Positions 60,529-64,000 of a stretch of DNA of 64,000 bases are shown one piece after another. The position numbers were made by a program, and so were the translations under genes. The DNA is taken from NCBI RefSeq assembly GCF_021917145.1, contig NC_061062.1, positions 3,011,063 through 3,075,062 of the forward strand, given 5' to 3'. A model generated the notes under the pieces. It was not told where the DNA came from, ran no database searches, and saw nothing but the letters and a program-made list of their open reading frames with translations. Every line of letters begins with the position of its first letter. Within the stretch, counting starts at the first letter, position 1. This DNA is from Hypomesus transpacificus. Its lineage: Eukaryota > Chordata > Actinopteri > Osmeriformes > Osmeridae.

Positions 60529-63500
60529 TGCTCCGAGGGATGTCTATCAATAAAGAGCCTGGTGACTCTCAGGCAGCTGTCACATGGCTCGACTGTCATT
60601 TTTAACCCGTCTCCAACCCTCTTAGCTTCCATCTAGCTGCTAAGTGGGATCAATCCTTCCCCCCAGGCTCAGCTCTCCCATGGTGGTGGTGGAGGGTGGT
60701 GGTGGTGGTGGAGGGTGGTGTGATGTAGGTTATATAACCCTCCTCCCTTCTGCACCATTAGTCCGGCATCCACACAAAAAGCCACGCTGCGTGACATAAC
60801 CATCCACACATAAACACACATTGTCCTCCTCCCTCTTGCTCTCCACAAGGACTACACAGTGGGCTTGAATCCTTACAAATATGGTGCTTCTGGTTTTATT
60901 GCCCTGCAGTCGGGGTGAGGCGGTTCTGGCACATTGCTGCAAATCTATGGATGGGAAGAAGGAAGCGGAAAATGGCAGGAGAACTAAACGTATTCTCAAT
61001 TTTCTCTCTTTATCCCACAAGTCAATATGGATGAACGAGTGGTGTGTGGGCTTGTGGATTTGTTGGCTGTTGTGTTTATAAAAAGACTGCAGCCCACACG
61101 GATCTGCCTCTAAACAGACTGTTGAGTGTTTGAAGAATAAGACAAGTCATGTGATCATCCTCAATATTCTGTGCAGATAGAGAACTAGGGCGTATGTGGG
61201 GTGAAGTCCTCGAGATGTTCCAGAGAACTGGAAGGTTGAAACTCAGGCCTAGCTCCATCTGTCATTAATTGAGTTCAGACCAGTTTGCTATAAACCTTGC
61301 CAAAGGAACATGTAACTGAAGCACGACAGCTGTGAGATTCATTTTCCCCCTGCTTTGTCCCTGTGAGAAATTCTGTGGGTTTCCAGAAACGATGACACAG
61401 CCAGGGCTGAAGTCAGACAGGCAGAGCTGGAGGGAGTCAGATGGCCATGGCAGTCTGTGAGTCCGAACTAAATACATTCTGCTCTAATTAAACTGGAAAA
61501 AACATAACCCTGGATGGTACGCTACCAACCAGAGGGAATGACTGGATGATTAAAAATGTTAGCATGTATGATTTCGCTCATTGATAGAACTAACCCCTAG
61601 TCCAGAGCTGCAAGACTTTTAAATGATATTGTTGACGTGGCAGTTGGGTGGTTTCCACAGCAACGGGATTCACTTACTCCACCCTCGTGGCTCTGAGGAT
61701 GTTGTGCGTTGCTGCTCCCACTGACATGACAGTATGTCGGCCTGCTGTCGTTCATCATTCAGACTTGAAACCCACTCAACAGACATGTTTAGGAAACCTT
61801 ACATGCAGCCGTAAGTGTCCTGAACAGAGTAGTCACCTTGGAAGAGAGTGGATTATTAATGTGGATTATTAATCTCTTGGTGGTTAACAGGGTAGGAGGT
61901 GACCAACAGTGTTCTGCTGCCTCTCTGATAGCAGTGTGTCTTTCTAGCAGAGCCATAGATAGATACATCCAATTTTCTGTTGTTCTGTGTTTATATCCAT
62001 CTGTGTTTAAAACGTTTGTAAACAGACATTCCTCTCTCCAGCAAGTTTACTGCCTCCTCCTCCTCCTCCTCCCCTACCTCTCCCTCCTCCTCCTAACCTT
62101 AACTCTCAGTCTCCCAACACAAGAATTTGGAGATCAGTCACCATCACAAAGATAGTAGCTCTTTGTAGAGCTTTCCAATTGTAGGCACAATGTCTTGGCA
62201 GGCTGGTTGTGGCACAATTTTCATTCAAGCTCTAGAGGGCAGTCCATCATCATGGCATCTATTTCTGAGATCGCATAGCCTGAGGAGTCATTTCACCTTG
62301 AACATTGTCTGCTTTTCAGCTGGAAAACCTATATGCTGTTTGGACACACTGCTGCGGGTCTGGTAGGTAACGCAGAGGACTTCCTGTGTCGGAGGTGATG
62401 CAGACTGTTTGTCTTTAGTGGGTCTCGCCCTGGGTGCAGTGGGACTCCATTATCCACCTGCCTTAAGTCACGTTCTCGACTCCATGTTTGTAAACTAGGT
62501 TTATCTGTGACTTTCCAGAAGAATGTGACACACCTATCTGTCTTTGCAAAGAGAAAAAAGTTGAAGATACCAAAACCAAATACCTCCACTCCTCACTAAT
62601 GCCAAGTTAATATTAGTGCTCAGCTGGATGTCAGCTGTCTCTGTGTGGAATTGGTCAGTCAGGGTTTGTCTCTATGTCTCTCTGTTTCCTCTTTCTGAGA
62701 AGGGCAGAATGGGTGACTGGATTTATTTATGCCATGACTCAGAGTCATGTCTGCATAGCTATGTTCAGCTGTTGTGACTCAAATCCACTGTGTATCAACA
62801 CCGCCTTAATAACCACATCAAAAAACAGGACTGTATACTGTCGCTCTGATTGTTCAGAGTGTACAGTGCCCCTAGGATCTGATAGCTGGTAAACTGCCCT
62901 GTAAACCCAGTTGTGCGAGGTGGGTAATCTCTGCCTGGGTACTGCCTAGCAAGCCCATGTCTAGAGTCAGAAACTGTCCTAACTTCCTTCTATCTTCAAA
63001 AAGCGCCGTCAAAGTGTTGCTTGGCGAGGCATAATGATTTCAACATTTGAAAGAAGATCCTTTCTTTTCTTCCAAGGTCTCTGAAAGAGAAACGTTGTAG
63101 TCCAATTCACACAAACGTCATCTCACGTAGCCCCTTGTCGCCTGGTGATAAGATCCTTAAACTTGTCTGTTGAGACCTCCTCAATTCCACAAACCTGTTC
63201 CACAAAGAAACTCTAAGTAGAGAGACTAAGTCTCAAACGCCCTCTGTCGTCCCAAGGTCAGGTGGGATCAAACAAGGCCTCTCCTTGCTGACCCACTGAG
63301 GACAGATTAGGCGGAAGGAGATTCAGCGCGACCAAAGTTGAAAGGTGCCATAACAAAGATTTTATAATTTTATAACTTTACCATCCTTTACCAAGGCGCA
63401 CAACGTTTGAACATGCTCCTTATCACATCACTGGCAGCCAATCAGCATTAGACATGGTTTTGGTTAGCCATCCTCCATAATGTGAGATTTGCCTTTCATG

Positions 63501-63924
63501 GAAATGGAAGGACCAAAGGGGAAAGCAAGTTGATACAATATCTAATCTGTACAAACAAAATGAATGAAAGTGAGGCCTGTACTTGCAGCCAGAGTACATA
63601 TATAAGATATGCCAGTCTGCCACAGTCAATCCTAATCTTTCATCTGGATGTTCTGTTGCCATTTGAATTAATGTAGATTATTTACAAGTCCTCAACAGAG
63701 GTCTTTTCAACAGCTTTCAACAGAGGACAACCTACCTTTTCACAGAACAGCATGAGGGTGGGGGGGGGGGGGGGTAGAAGGAAATATGAAGTATCCTATC
63801 AGACTCAGTAGTGTTGGGCAACCCTGCAGTCCCAGAGGGAAAATGTGACATTGTAAGAGTAGATAACAGCCTGAACTCCCTACTGCTTAGCTGGCAGGAC
63901 CACTGTGAAATCTGGGACGTCTAG
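59521..63924. other. Intergenic DNA right of bag5, nothing recognised
   Basis: I recognised no exon of the genes that flank BAG5 in human (such as TRMT61A or CKB) on either strand. The notable contents are a 40-C run (60499-60538), a short GGT repeat (60680-60720), CCT-rich sequence (62052-62092) and a G run (63761-63774). Confidence 0.5.
60499..60538 (+). repeat. Poly-C run, 40 bases
   Basis: An uninterrupted C homopolymer in intergenic DNA. Confidence 0.95.
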
Positions 63925-64000
63925 GAGTCAGGTGGCTGAGCAGTTAGGGAATCAGGCTGGTAATCATAAGGTTGCCAGTTCAATTCCCAGCCGTGCAAAA
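63925..64000 (+). repeat. tRNA-derived SINE, copy 6, cut by window end
   Basis: The A box and a decayed B box (CAGTTCAATTCC) are present; the body runs off the window. Confidence 0.85.

Overview
The window is vertebrate, almost certainly ray-finned fish, nuclear DNA. It holds six protein-coding genes with compact GT-AG introns. The surrounding DNA carries CA/GA microsatellites, long C or G homopolymers, and repeated copies of a tRNA-derived SINE with a tail typical of teleost elements. The genes are those of the human 14q32.33 neighbourhood. The species cannot be named from the sequence alone; a smelt, salmonid or pike relative is only a guess.

Layout, left to right: brf1 (minus strand, 15 coding exons, 22305 down to 4333; the last exons lie beyond base 1); btbd6 (plus strand, 14757-17250), nested inside brf1 intron 5; zfyve21 (minus, seven coding exons, 28398-24786); klc1 (minus, 15 coding exons, 45532-31343, with a probable 3' UTR of about 2.4 kb); coa8/apopt1 (minus, five exons, 50960-49507); bag5 (plus, two coding exons, 54923-56624, with candidate upstream noncoding exons). 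The right-hand 7 kb (56.6-64 kb) holds the probable bag5 3' UTR and DNA in which no gene was recognised. For all six genes I joined exons by hand. Every internal join uses an AG acceptor and GT donor and keeps phase, and the joined proteins match the vertebrate families along their length: BRF1 592 residues so far, BTBD6 538, ZFYVE21 225, KLC1 640, COA8 202, BAG5 472.

The genes do unrelated cellular jobs: RNA polymerase III initiation, a Cullin-3 adaptor, an endosomal PI3P-binding protein, a kinesin-1 light chain, a mitochondrial complex IV assembly factor and an HSP70 co-chaperone. They form a conserved synteny block, not a pathway. coa8 and bag5 are head to head, as in human.

The least ordinary material is in how repeats sit against splice sites. 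A SINE with its tRNA head tandemly amplified six times lies immediately upstream of a klc1 3' splice site, and a second SINE sits at another. Minisatellites abut two klc1 5' splice sites, and a dispersed repeat runs into the polypyrimidine tract of brf1 exon 2. I also found a 408-bp DNA-transposon relic with 13-bp perfect terminal inverted repeats, and a bag5 coding intron. I found no new gene system.
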